Shown here: one piece after another, positions 7,232 to 13,997 of the stretch
Numbering within the stretch: position 1 is the first letter of the stretch
How the letters are laid out: each line of letters opens with the position of its first letter
NCBI RefSeq assembly: GCF_013393185.1
Contig: NZ_QJQX01000080.1
Coordinates: 112,189 to 176,188, forward strand
Length of the DNA stretch: 64,000 nucleotides
Direction of reading: 5' to 3'
Source of the DNA: Sphingobium lactosutens
GTDB taxonomy: Bacteria; Pseudomonadota; Alphaproteobacteria; Sphingomonadales; Sphingomonadaceae
The notes under the pieces: model-generated
The model's database searches: none
What the model saw: the letters and a program-made list of their open reading frames with translations, nothing else
What the model was told of the DNA's origin: nothing
Made by a program: the position numbers and the translations under genes

Positions 7232-7474
7232 ATGGACAATCGAATCAAGGGCGCGTTCGCGATCGGCCTGCTCGTGATCGGCGCTGCTGCCACGAGCGGT
7301 TGCTCGCGCGGAGCGACGCGTGGCGGCCTGATCGGCGGCGCGGGTGGTGCGGTGGTCGGCAGTGCGACCGGCCTTGGCACCACCGAGGGCGCGATCATCG
7401 GCGGTACGGCGGGCGCGATCATCGGCGACAAGAGCGACTGTTCACGCAAGGAGCGCCGCCGCGGCAAATGTTGA
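7232..7474 (+). CDS. Glycine-zipper small envelope protein
   Basis: 80 residues. ATG 7232 has AAAGGAG at ideal spacing; a longer frame to 7058 has no such site. The N terminus is a signal sequence (RIKGAFAIGLLVIGAAATSGC) with a Cys at the expected lipobox place, although the -3 residue is Thr instead of Leu, so lipidation is uncertain. Two glycine-zipper segments follow (RGGLIGGAGGAVVGSATG and TEGAIIGGTAGAIIGDKSD), which pack membrane helices or oligomerise. The tail is basic (SRKERRRGKC). Proteins of this type (YMGG/osmotically inducible-like) are often stress-induced, consistent with the EcfG-like promoter upstream. Confidence 0.8.
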   Translation: MDNRIKGAFAIGLLVIGAAATSGCSRGATRGGLIGGAGGAVVGSATGLGTTEGAIIGGTAGAIIGDKSDCSRKERRRGKC

Positions 7475-7489
7475 GCCGGTCCAGTCCGT

Positions 7490-8200
7490 CTATTTCAGGT
7501 AGAAGTCGACGGTCGTGACGACGCGGACCTTCTTGTAGGGCGTATCGCTGCCCCCGTCGCCGCCGCCTTCGCCATCGCGGGCGTCGATCGAGAAATAGCC
7601 CTGGGTCGCGCTCTTGATGCCGCCGACGCCTGCGCCCGAATCCTTGGCGAATTGTTCGGCGGCGGCGCGCGCGTCCCTGGTGGCGGCGGCGACCATCGGC
7701 GGCTTGACGTCATTCAATTTGGTGAAGCTGTAGCGCATGCCCGACCCTTCCTGTAGCGTCACGCCGCGCCGGACGAGGTCGAACTGCTGGGCGACCGCCT
7801 TTTGCGCGCGGGCGATATCGGTGGTGCGCAACAGCATCCGCTGGGTGATGGTGATCGTGTTGACACCGTTGTTCAGCCATTGATTCACGCCTGCGCCGAC
7901 CGGCTTCAGTTCCTCGGGCTTGAAGCCCAGACTCTTGAAATAGGCCTGCAATTCCCTGGTGTTGTTGTCGATTTCGGTGCGCACGGTCGGCAGGTCGAAG
8001 CCGGTTGCCGAATAGCTGATCGACCAGGTGGCAAGGTCGGCCGTCACGTCCTTCTCGGCAAGGCCGCGCACCGTGACCGAGCGATCGGCCGCCTTGGCGC
8101 GCGTCAGGCCGTCGCCCAGAAGATAGCCCCCGGCCACCATGCCGATGGCGAGCAGCGCGGCGCTGCCCAGAAATACCTTGTCCCGCATATCCAGTGCCAT
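7490..8200 (-). CDS. SIMPL domain (DUF541) protein
   Basis: 236 residues. The start has GAGGGAA about 7 bases upstream. A single N-terminal anchor (VFLGSAALLAIGMVAGGYLLG) is followed by the SIMPL domain: DRSVTVRGLAEKDVTADLATWSI, then a helix TEIDNNTRELQAYFKSLGF, the strand pair TITITQRMLLRT, and a second helix RDARAAAEQFAKDSGAGVGG. The C terminus VRVVTTVDFYLK is typical for the family. Periplasmic DUF541 proteins include OMP28/BP26 of Brucella and YggE; some affect oxidative stress resistance. The function here is not known. Convergent with the glycine-zipper gene. Confidence 0.9.
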   Translation of the reverse strand: MALDMRDKVFLGSAALLAIGMVAGGYLLGDGLTRAKAADRSVTVRGLAEKDVTADLATWSISYSATGFDLPTVRTEIDNNTRELQAYFKSLGFKPEELKPVGAGVNQWLNNGVNTITITQRMLLRTTDIARAQKAVAQQFDLVRRGVTLQEGSGMRYSFTKLNDVKPPMVAAATRDARAAAEQFAKDSGAGVGGIKSATQGYFSIDARDGEGGGDGGSDTPYKKVRVVTTVDFYLK

Positions 8201-8301
8201 GCTGCTTCCCTCTTCCGTCCGGTGCCATGCGACCTTATCTATAAGGCATATCTGCCATCCATGAGATGAACCGTTGCTTTATGGCGACGAATGGAGACGA
8301 C

Positions 8302-8736
8302 ATGCCCAAATATCTGCACACCATGATCCGCGTCGCCGATGTCGACAGGACCAAGGGCTTTTTCGAGCTGCTCGGCCTTGAGGAGGTGAAGCGCATCACC
8401 AGCGAGCAGGGCCGATTCACCCTCGTCTATCTGGCCGCGCCGGGCGACGAGGATGCACAGGTCGAACTGACCTACAACTGGCCGGCTGAGGATGGCACGC
8501 CGGCGGAAGTCTATGGCGAGGGACGCAATTTTGGCCATATCGCCTATCGGGTCGATAATATCTACGATACCTGCCAGACGCTGATGGACGCGGGCGTGAC
8601 GATCAACCGGCCGCCGCGTGACGGGCACATGGCCTTCATCCGCACCCCCGACAATATCTCGATCGAGCTGTTGCAGGACGGGCGGCTGGAGCCGGCCGAA
8701 CCCTGGGCGTCGATGCCCAATATCGGCCACTGGTAA
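8302..8736 (+). CDS. gloA: Lactoylglutathione lyase (glyoxalase I)
   Basis: 144 residues. ATG 8302 is chosen for its GGAG 6 bases upstream; an earlier ATG at 8266 would add a poorly conserved leader. The protein shows the four metal ligands of nickel-type GloA: His6 (KYLHTMIRV), Glu55 (QVELTYNW), His79 (FGHIAYRV) and Glu122 (SIELLQ). It converts the hemithioacetal of methylglyoxal and glutathione to S-D-lactoylglutathione. gloB follows 5 bases later, so the two detoxification steps form one operon. Cytoplasmic. Confidence 0.96.
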   Translation: MPKYLHTMIRVADVDRTKGFFELLGLEEVKRITSEQGRFTLVYLAAPGDEDAQVELTYNWPAEDGTPAEVYGEGRNFGHIAYRVDNIYDTCQTLMDAGVTINRPPRDGHMAFIRTPDNISIELLQDGRLEPAEPWASMPNIGHW

Positions 8737-8741
8737 GCGCC

Positions 8742-9476
8742 ATGCTGGAGGTTGTCCGCATCCCCGTCCTCAACGACAATTATGTCTGGCTGCTGCACGA
8801 CGATGCGAGCGGCGAGACGGTGGCGGTCGACCCCGCGGTGGCGGACCCGGTGCTGGACGCCGCCCGCGTGCGGGGCTGGACCATCGGTCAGATCTGGAAC
8901 ACCCACTGGCATGGCGATCATGTCGGCGGCAATGCGGCGATCAAGGCGGCAGCACAGGCATGGGGCGGCTGCATCATCACCGGGCCTGCGGCGGAGGCGG
9001 AGAAGATCGGCACGCTCGACCGGACGGTGGGCGAGGGCGACCAGGTCCGCATCGGCGACCATGTCGCGACGGTGATGGCGGTGCCCGCGCATACGGCGGG
9101 GCATATCGCCTATCATCTGGCGGAGGATCGAATCGTCTTCGTCGGCGACACGCTCTTCGCCATGGGCTGCGGCCGGCTGTTCGAGGGGACGGCGGCGCAG
9201 ATGTTCGACAATATGGCGAGGCTGGCGGCCTTGCCCGCCGACACGACCGTCTATTGCGCGCATGAATATACGCTTTCCAACGGCCGTTTCGCGCTGACGG
9301 TGGAGCCGGACAATGCAGCGCTGGCGGCGCGCGTGGTGGCCGTCGAGGCTGCGCGGGCGAAGGGCGAGGCGACGGTGCCGACCAGTATCGGTGCGGAGCG
9401 GGACACCAATATCTTCATGCGCGCGCGCAACGTTGCCGAGCTGGCCGCCCGGCGCGCTGCGAAGGATGCGGCCTGA
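8742..9476 (+). CDS. gloB: Hydroxyacylglutathione hydrolase (glyoxalase II)
   Basis: 244 residues, a metallo-beta-lactamase fold enzyme. The binuclear metal motif THWHGDH occupies residues 54-60; VPAHTAGHIAYH, FVGDTLFAMGCGRLFEG and the C-terminal CAHEYTLSNGRFAL helix with glutathione-binding residues complete the family pattern. It hydrolyses S-D-lactoylglutathione to D-lactate and regenerates glutathione. Immediately downstream of gloA in the same transcript. Typical length (about 240-260). Confidence 0.96.
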   Translation: MLEVVRIPVLNDNYVWLLHDDASGETVAVDPAVADPVLDAARVRGWTIGQIWNTHWHGDHVGGNAAIKAAAQAWGGCIITGPAAEAEKIGTLDRTVGEGDQVRIGDHVATVMAVPAHTAGHIAYHLAEDRIVFVGDTLFAMGCGRLFEGTAAQMFDNMARLAALPADTTVYCAHEYTLSNGRFALTVEPDNAALAARVVAVEAARAKGEATVPTSIGAERDTNIFMRARNVAELAARRAAKDAA

Positions 9477-9529
9477 CGGCTTTTGCCTTATGATGCCGTC
9501 TTCAAATCGATACGATATGGAGAATCGCG

Positions 9530-9934
9530 ATGCGCGCGTGGATCTGGATGGCGCCCTTGCTGCTGGCGGGCTGCACCGGCAGCTATGAGCCGCGACCGCT
9601 GACGGACAAGCAGGCTGCCGAACTTGACAAGGCGCTGGCCGGCAAGGTGCCCGGCGAGAAGACGAGTTGCATCAATCGCGAGCCGCAGACCAACCTGACG
9701 GTAATCAGCAACAATGTGCTGCTCTATCGGGTCAGCAAGAAGCTGGTCTACAAGAATGAGCTGATCGGCAGTTGCAACGGCCTGACCTATGGCGACACGA
9801 TGATCGTGCGCAGCTTTGGGTCGCAACTGTGCCGGGGCGATTTCACGACGACCGCCAATTTGCAGACCGGCATGACGTCGGGCGCCTGCGCGCTGGGCGA
9901 TTTCATCCCCTATCGAACGCCGCCTGGCAAATGA
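9530..9934 (+). CDS. Small hypothetical lipoprotein
   Basis: 134 residues with GGAGAA about 7 bases before the ATG. The N terminus MRAWIWMAPLLLAGC is a clear lipoprotein signal with Cys15. The mature part has five further Cys (TSCINREPQTN, GSCNGL, SQLCRGD, SGACALG) likely forming periplasmic disulphides, and a strand-rich middle (LTVISNNVLLYRVSKKLVYKNEL). I recognise it as a type found in sphingomonad genomes (short lipoprotein with NREPQTN motif) but know no function. Confidence 0.78.
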   Translation: MRAWIWMAPLLLAGCTGSYEPRPLTDKQAAELDKALAGKVPGEKTSCINREPQTNLTVISNNVLLYRVSKKLVYKNELIGSCNGLTYGDTMIVRSFGSQLCRGDFTTTANLQTGMTSGACALGDFIPYRTPPGK

Positions 9935-9999
9935 CGGCATGACCGCGCGTCTGAGCGGAAGCGCTTGTCAGCACAGCGCTTTGCGCCTTTGATGCGCAC

Positions 10000-10632
10000 A
10001 TGAGCGCGTCATCCCTTTTCCCATGGCGTTATGGGATGTTCCTGGCCCTGTTGGCGGTGATCGCGCCGCTGGCGATCCTGCTGCCCTGGCATGAGGCGGT
10101 GATGTCGGGGTTCGACATTGCCGCTCTGGCCTTCATGATCTCGGTGGTGCCGTTGATCGATGCCGATGCGGCATCGATGCGGCGCAAGGCGCTCGCAAAT
10201 GACGCCAATCGCGGACTGATGCTGTTGCTGACCGGGATCGTCAGCCTGGTGATTTTGGTCGCGGTGGGGGTGGCGATCAGCCAGCATGGCGGGCCGGATG
10301 GCATCAGCATCGCCTTGTTGCTGGCGACCCTGCTGATCGCCTGGCTCTTTTCCAACCTCGTCTACGCGATGCATTATGCCCATATCTTCTACCTGCCCGG
10401 TAAGGACGGGAAGGATCGGAGCGGGCTGGATTTTCCCGACACGGACGAGCCGGCCTATTGGGATTTCCTCTATTTCGCCTTCACCCTGGGCATGACCTTC
10501 CAGACGTCGGATGTGTCGGTGACGGCGACCGGGATGCGCCGGACGGTGCTGTTCCAGTGCCTTGCGGCCTTCCTGTTCAACCTCGGCATCCTGGCCTTCA
10601 CCATCAATGTGCTGGGCGGATCAGGCGGCTGA
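10000..10632 (+). CDS. DUF1345 integral membrane protein
   Basis: 210 residues with five predicted membrane segments (about 12-28, 38-52, 75-98, 105-122, 180-202). The family hallmark YWDFLYFAFTLGMTFQTSDV lies at about residue 150-170, between the fourth and fifth helices. A short cytoplasmic basic loop MRRKALAND separates helices 2 and 3. DUF1345 members are inner-membrane proteins of unknown function, widely found in alphaproteobacteria. Its 3' end overlaps the convergent small gene by 12 bases. Confidence 0.88.
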   Translation: MSASSLFPWRYGMFLALLAVIAPLAILLPWHEAVMSGFDIAALAFMISVVPLIDADAASMRRKALANDANRGLMLLLTGIVSLVILVAVGVAISQHGGPDGISIALLLATLLIAWLFSNLVYAMHYAHIFYLPGKDGKDRSGLDFPDTDEPAYWDFLYFAFTLGMTFQTSDVSVTATGMRRTVLFQCLAAFLFNLGILAFTINVLGGSGG

Positions 10633-10908
10633 TTCCCAGCGGCCGGGCTTGGTTTCCTCGCTGTCGGCCATGGCGTCGATCGAGCGCCACCATTCGTCGA
10701 CTGCGGGGCGGAAGGCGGCGAGATGGCCGTGCCGGGGCCGGGCGAACCAGCCCTTGCCGCTGCGATAATAAAGCCAGCGGGAATCGCAGTTGAGCGGCAC
10801 CTGTTCGAACCGGAGTGGATGGTTCGGGAGAGAGTCGTCATCGATCTGTCGCAATTGCCCGGGAATGTCGCGGACGCTGCCATCGGGAAACTGCACGGCG
10901 ATGGACAT
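10621..10908 (-). CDS. Conserved hypothetical small protein
   Basis: 95 residues; GAGGAAA precedes the ATG at the right distance. No signal or membrane segment. The N-terminal part SIAVQFPDGSVRDIPGQLRQ resembles the strands of a small beta-rich domain, followed by CDSRWLYYRSGKGWFARPRHGH and a C-terminal helix DEWWRSIDAMADSEE rich in Trp. No family recognised. A candidate EcfG promoter lies 37 bases upstream, suggesting stress induction. Confidence 0.7.
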   Translation of the reverse strand: MSIAVQFPDGSVRDIPGQLRQIDDDSLPNHPLRFEQVPLNCDSRWLYYRSGKGWFARPRHGHLAAFRPAVDEWWRSIDAMADSEETKPGRWESAA

Positions 10909-10944
10909 GGATCTTTCCTCTTATCTTGCCCGCTCGGTCTGCAT

Positions 10945-10969
10945 AACGATCTGAAATCATTTCGGTTCA
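10945..10969 (-). promoter_or_regulatory. Candidate EcfG promoter of the 95-residue protein
   Basis: On the minus strand TGAAC (10965-10969), 16 bases, then CGTT (10945-10948) match the EcfG consensus GGAAC-N16/17-CGTT with one mismatch. The start codon is 37 bases further on. Confidence 0.4.
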
Positions 10970-11055
10970 TCCCTCATCATCGCATTTGCGACGAATCGCC
11001 GACCCTGATCCTCTCCTGCTTTCACGGCTTGATTACCTATTTTTGCTAAAGGCTG

Positions 11056-12360
11056 ATGACGATGAGCAAGGCCGATCCCTGTCCCACCTCCGCCGTCAGC
11101 CATGGCGTCGGCATTGCCGGCCTGTTCGGGCTTGCCCTCTGGACGCTGGTCGCGCGCCATTATGGCATGAACGGACCCAATGCCGGGCTGGCGGCCGTGG
11201 TCGCCTGCGGCCTGCCGATGGTGCTGTGGTCGCTGGTCGTCGACAAGGTGCATCGCAACGCGTCCACCGGGATCGACTGGCAAAGGACGCCGCGCCCCCT
11301 GCGCGAGGTGCTGGACATCAGCATCGTCAAGATCGCCGGGCTATGGGCGACCTGGCTCGCCATCGCCATCTTCTATTGCATCGCGCGCTGGTACTGGAGC
11401 GGCAATTATCGCTTCTCGATGGACCTGTTCATGAACGCCGCGCCCTGGCTGCTGGTCGCGTCCATCCCCTATATCCTCTGGATCGACCGGCGGCTGGTGG
11501 AGCCGAGGGACGCATCCTACAGTTTCGGTCAGTGGGTGATCGGCGGCGTGGCGGGGCAGCCGGACATGGTCCAGGTCGCGCATCATGCCCGCGCCTGGGC
11601 GGTGAAGGGCTTCTTCCTCGCCTTCATGATATCGATCGTGCCGGGTAATTTCGCCAATGTGGTCAACTGGCGGATCGCCGACGCCTTCGCTCACCCGGTG
11701 GCGCTGGCCGGATTCCTGATCGCGGTCATGTTCATGATCGACGTCTGCCTCGCGACGGTCGGCTATATCCTGACCTTCAAACCGCTGGATTCGCATATCC
11801 GCACCGCCAACCCCTATCTGGGCGGCTGGCTCGCGGCGTTGATCTGCTATCCGCCCTTCGTGCTGATGGGCGGCGGCGGGCCGCTCGACTATCATGCCGG
11901 CGGCGCGGAATGGGATGTCTGGACCCAAGGGTCGACTGCGTTGCAATGGCTGTTGGGCGGCTGGCTGGTGCTGCTGACCGCCCTCTATGCCTGGGCGACG
12001 GTGGCGTTCGGCCTGCGCTTTTCCAACCTCACCCATCGCGGCATATTGACCCACGGTCCCTATCGCTGGACGCGGCACCCGGCCTATTTGTCCAAGAATC
12101 TCTTCTGGTGGTTTTCGGCGTTGCCCTTCCTGTCAGTCAGCGGCTCGCTGACCGACATGGTGCGCAACTGCGCGATGCTGGCGCTGACCAATGCCGTCTA
12201 TTATTGGCGCGCAAAGACCGAGGAGCGGCATCTGTCGGCCGACCCGGACTATCGCGCCTATAGCGAGTGGATGGAGCGCAACGCCCCTGTCCCGCGCCTG
12301 TTCGCCTGGTTGACCGGGCGGAAGCGCGAGACGGACGCGGTGGCGCAGCCGGCCGAGTAA
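11056..12360 (+). CDS. Multi-pass membrane protein with C-terminal isoprenylcysteine-methyltransferase (ICMT/PEMT-like) domain
   Basis: 434 residues (or 432 from ATG 11062; both have AAAGG nearby). About nine hydrophobic segments are visible, starting with VGIAGLFGLALWTLVAR. Only the last third matches the ICMT/phospholipid methyltransferase fold: LTHRGILTHGPYRWTRHPAYLSKN at about residue 327-350 is the SAM-binding GPY-x(4)-RHPxY motif, followed by EERHLSADPDYRAYSEW, the usual E-x-D-x-Y pattern at the active site. The enzyme would methylate a lipid or a carboxylate using S-adenosylmethionine. The N-terminal about 220 residues (IDRRLVEPRDASYSFGQWVIGG...) are an extension relative to small bacterial ICMT proteins. 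Substrate unknown. Confidence 0.8.
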   Translation: MTMSKADPCPTSAVSHGVGIAGLFGLALWTLVARHYGMNGPNAGLAAVVACGLPMVLWSLVVDKVHRNASTGIDWQRTPRPLREVLDISIVKIAGLWATWLAIAIFYCIARWYWSGNYRFSMDLFMNAAPWLLVASIPYILWIDRRLVEPRDASYSFGQWVIGGVAGQPDMVQVAHHARAWAVKGFFLAFMISIVPGNFANVVNWRIADAFAHPVALAGFLIAVMFMIDVCLATVGYILTFKPLDSHIRTANPYLGGWLAALICYPPFVLMGGGGPLDYHAGGAEWDVWTQGSTALQWLLGGWLVLLTALYAWATVAFGLRFSNLTHRGILTHGPYRWTRHPAYLSKNLFWWFSALPFLSVSGSLTDMVRNCAMLALTNAVYYWRAKTEERHLSADPDYRAYSEWMERNAPVPRLFAWLTGRKRETDAVAQPAE

Positions 12361-12362
12361 GG

Positions 12363-12392
12363 GTTAGAGCGGGACGACATGTGTTTGAATCA
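12363..12392 (+). repeat. Half of a palindromic intergenic repeat
   Basis: GTTAGAGCGGGACGACATG followed by TGTTTGAATCAT resembles the left arm and centre of a known alphaproteobacterial palindrome class that begins TAGAGCGGGATGACGT and returns with its complement. The expected return arm (ATGTCGTCCCGCTCTA-like) is not found nearby, so the element looks truncated where the transposase remnant begins. Confidence 0.4.
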
Positions 12393-12455
12393 TGGGATTC
12401 CTAATGAGGGGAGTCTCTGGTTCAAGATGCTTGCCGGGATTGGAGGCGAGCGATC

Positions 12456-12695
12456 ATGGCGAATGATCTTAGGGTGCCTGATGAGGGCATGTCCTGCCAC
12501 GGGACGGCAGTGCGCTTTGGCATTGCGGCAAGTTCGGCAATCAAATGGGTGCAGCGGGTTCCCCGGTCTTTGAGCCGACTTTTCGACGACCGGCCATGCC
12601 GGCGTTCGGATTTTCGGGGTATGCAAACAATCGCACAAGTGGACATGGTCGCGGCTTGGGCTGCGGCGGTCGCAATGAAGCGCGATCGAGCATGA
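12456..12695 (+). pseudogene. Degenerate IS630-type transposase, N-terminal helix-turn-helix remnant
   Basis: The frame from ATG 12456 reads MANDLRV...EGMSC-x(2)-TAVRFGIAASSAIKWVQR, which is the N-terminal HTH of IS630-family transposases (usual form MANDLR-x(n)-GLSCRAAA-RFGVAASTAIRWVQRW). After about residue 38 the similarity ends and the frame closes at 12695 without the DDE catalytic core. It is therefore a fragment. The insertion's terminal inverted repeats could not be defined. The identification rests on memory of the family pattern. Confidence 0.5.
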
Positions 12696-12790
12696 ACGAG
12701 AATCTGCCATCGGTTTTGCGGCACGCATATTCTTGGTGGACGGACAGAATGTTGTAAGGCGTCGAATACTCAGCATTTCAAGGAAGTTTC

Positions 12791-13906
12791 ATGTCCCAGC
12801 CTCTGTCCCGTCGTCATGCACTCGCGCTGCTGTCGGGAGGCGCCTTCATGGCGGCGGCGGGGCCATCGATAGCGTCGGCTGCGGCTGCAAAACCCTTTTT
12901 CATGGATGGCCTGAGCTTCCTTCCGGACGATCTGGAGCAATTGTCCGTCGCCCATCTGGATGGCATCATCTGCGACATTTCCGAGATCGAGGAGGTGCGC
13001 GACGCCGATGGCACGCCGCGCTATCTGCGCACCTACGCCAAATGCAGCGCCGCCCTCGATCGCGTCAGGGTACGTCTGGCCGACAGCAGGGCGGCCTATG
13101 TGGCGCTCAAGGGATCGGACATCGGTAAAAGACCGGGCTGTGCCGTCTTCCTGCAATTCCAGTCCTGCGAGCCGGTGGGCACCGATCTGTCGCGCCTCGC
13201 CGATTTTCATGCGCGGGGGCTGCGCGTGCTGCAATTCACCCATCACAACGATAATCTGTTCGCCGGCGGCGCGATCGAGCCGCACTGGAGCGGCCTGACG
13301 CCGCTGGGTGTCGAGGGACTGGCGGAGATGAACCGCCTGCGCATCGTCCCGGACGTGTCGCACGGTTCGGAGCCGACTATGCTTGAAGCGGCCCGGCGCA
13401 GCAAGACGCCGATCCTGCTGTCGCATGGCGCGTGCAAGGCGATCGTCGACCATCCCCGCTGTGCATCCGACACCGTCATCCGCGCGATCGCCGACAAGGG
13501 CGGCATGATGGGCATCTTCATGATGAGTTTCTGGCTGACCCGCGATGCGGTGCCAACCACCGATCATCTGGTCGCGCAGTTGCGCCACGTCATCAACATC
13601 GGCGGGATAGAGGCCGTCGGCATCTCCAATGATTTCCCGATCGACGGGCAGGAAAATCTGGTGAAGCTGAACAACGACAATGCGGAGGGCGTGAAGGAAT
13701 ATCTGGAATGGTGGCGGGCCATGGACAAGCTCGGCATCCCCGGCTTCGCGCAGGATCCGCACCATGTCGTCATCCCGGCGCTCAATGATATCCATCGTAT
13801 GGACAGCATCGCCGCGGCGCTCGAAAAGGCGCGGTTCCGTGGGCGCGAGATCGACCGGATCATGGGCGGCAACTGGCGGCGGGTGATGACCGACATACTC
13901 GGCTGA
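12791..13906 (+). CDS. Membrane dipeptidase-like (peptidase M19) protein with altered metal site
   Basis: 371 residues, exported: N terminus SRRHALALLSGGAFMAAAG...ASA has twin arginines and looks like a Tat signal. The M19 fold is recognisable from LSRLADFHARGLRVLQFTHH (Glu127 just before it), VPDVSHGSEPT (His191), PILLSHGACKA (His212), HPRC (Arg223) and AVGISNDFPIDG (Asp281). However, the first pair of zinc ligands, normally DGHxD near the mature N terminus, reads DGLSF here (Leu41, Phe43). The enzyme may bind one metal or use another residue, and may not be a classical dipeptidase. It is convergent with a TonB-dependent receptor, which could import a related substrate. Confidence 0.82.
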   Translation: MSQPLSRRHALALLSGGAFMAAAGPSIASAAAAKPFFMDGLSFLPDDLEQLSVAHLDGIICDISEIEEVRDADGTPRYLRTYAKCSAALDRVRVRLADSRAAYVALKGSDIGKRPGCAVFLQFQSCEPVGTDLSRLADFHARGLRVLQFTHHNDNLFAGGAIEPHWSGLTPLGVEGLAEMNRLRIVPDVSHGSEPTMLEAARRSKTPILLSHGACKAIVDHPRCASDTVIRAIADKGGMMGIFMMSFWLTRDAVPTTDHLVAQLRHVINIGGIEAVGISNDFPIDGQENLVKLNNDNAEGVKEYLEWWRAMDKLGIPGFAQDPHHVVIPALNDIHRMDSIAAALEKARFRGREIDRIMGGNWRRVMTDILG

Positions 13907-13922
13907 TCGGACCGGTGGCATG

Positions 13923-13956
13923 AAAAAGGGGCGCCCGGATGGAGCGCCCCTTTTTT
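13923..13956. terminator. Bidirectional terminator between M19 peptidase and TonB receptor
   Basis: GGGGCGC (13928-13934) and GCGCCCC (13944-13950) pair with a 9-base loop, flanked by an A-run on the left and six T on the right. It lies between two convergent genes and suits both. Confidence 0.9.
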
Positions 13957-13997
13957 CCTGCAAGCGGCGGCCCCGGTCGGAACCGGGGCAGCAACCG

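Larger units (their letters stand above)
12361..12790. other. 430-base gene-poor patch with repeat half and transposase remnant
   Basis: Between the methyltransferase and the M19 peptidase no full-length gene is supported. The start (12363-12392) resembles one arm of a palindromic repeat, and 12456-12580 codes for a degenerate transposase N terminus. The remainder to 12780 is probably decayed insertion-sequence DNA and the promoter of the peptidase gene. Confidence 0.6.

Noticed and set aside
12390..12776. 128-codon minus-strand frame in the decayed patch
   Set aside because: Codes on the strand opposite to the transposase-like peptide and has no recognisable features.
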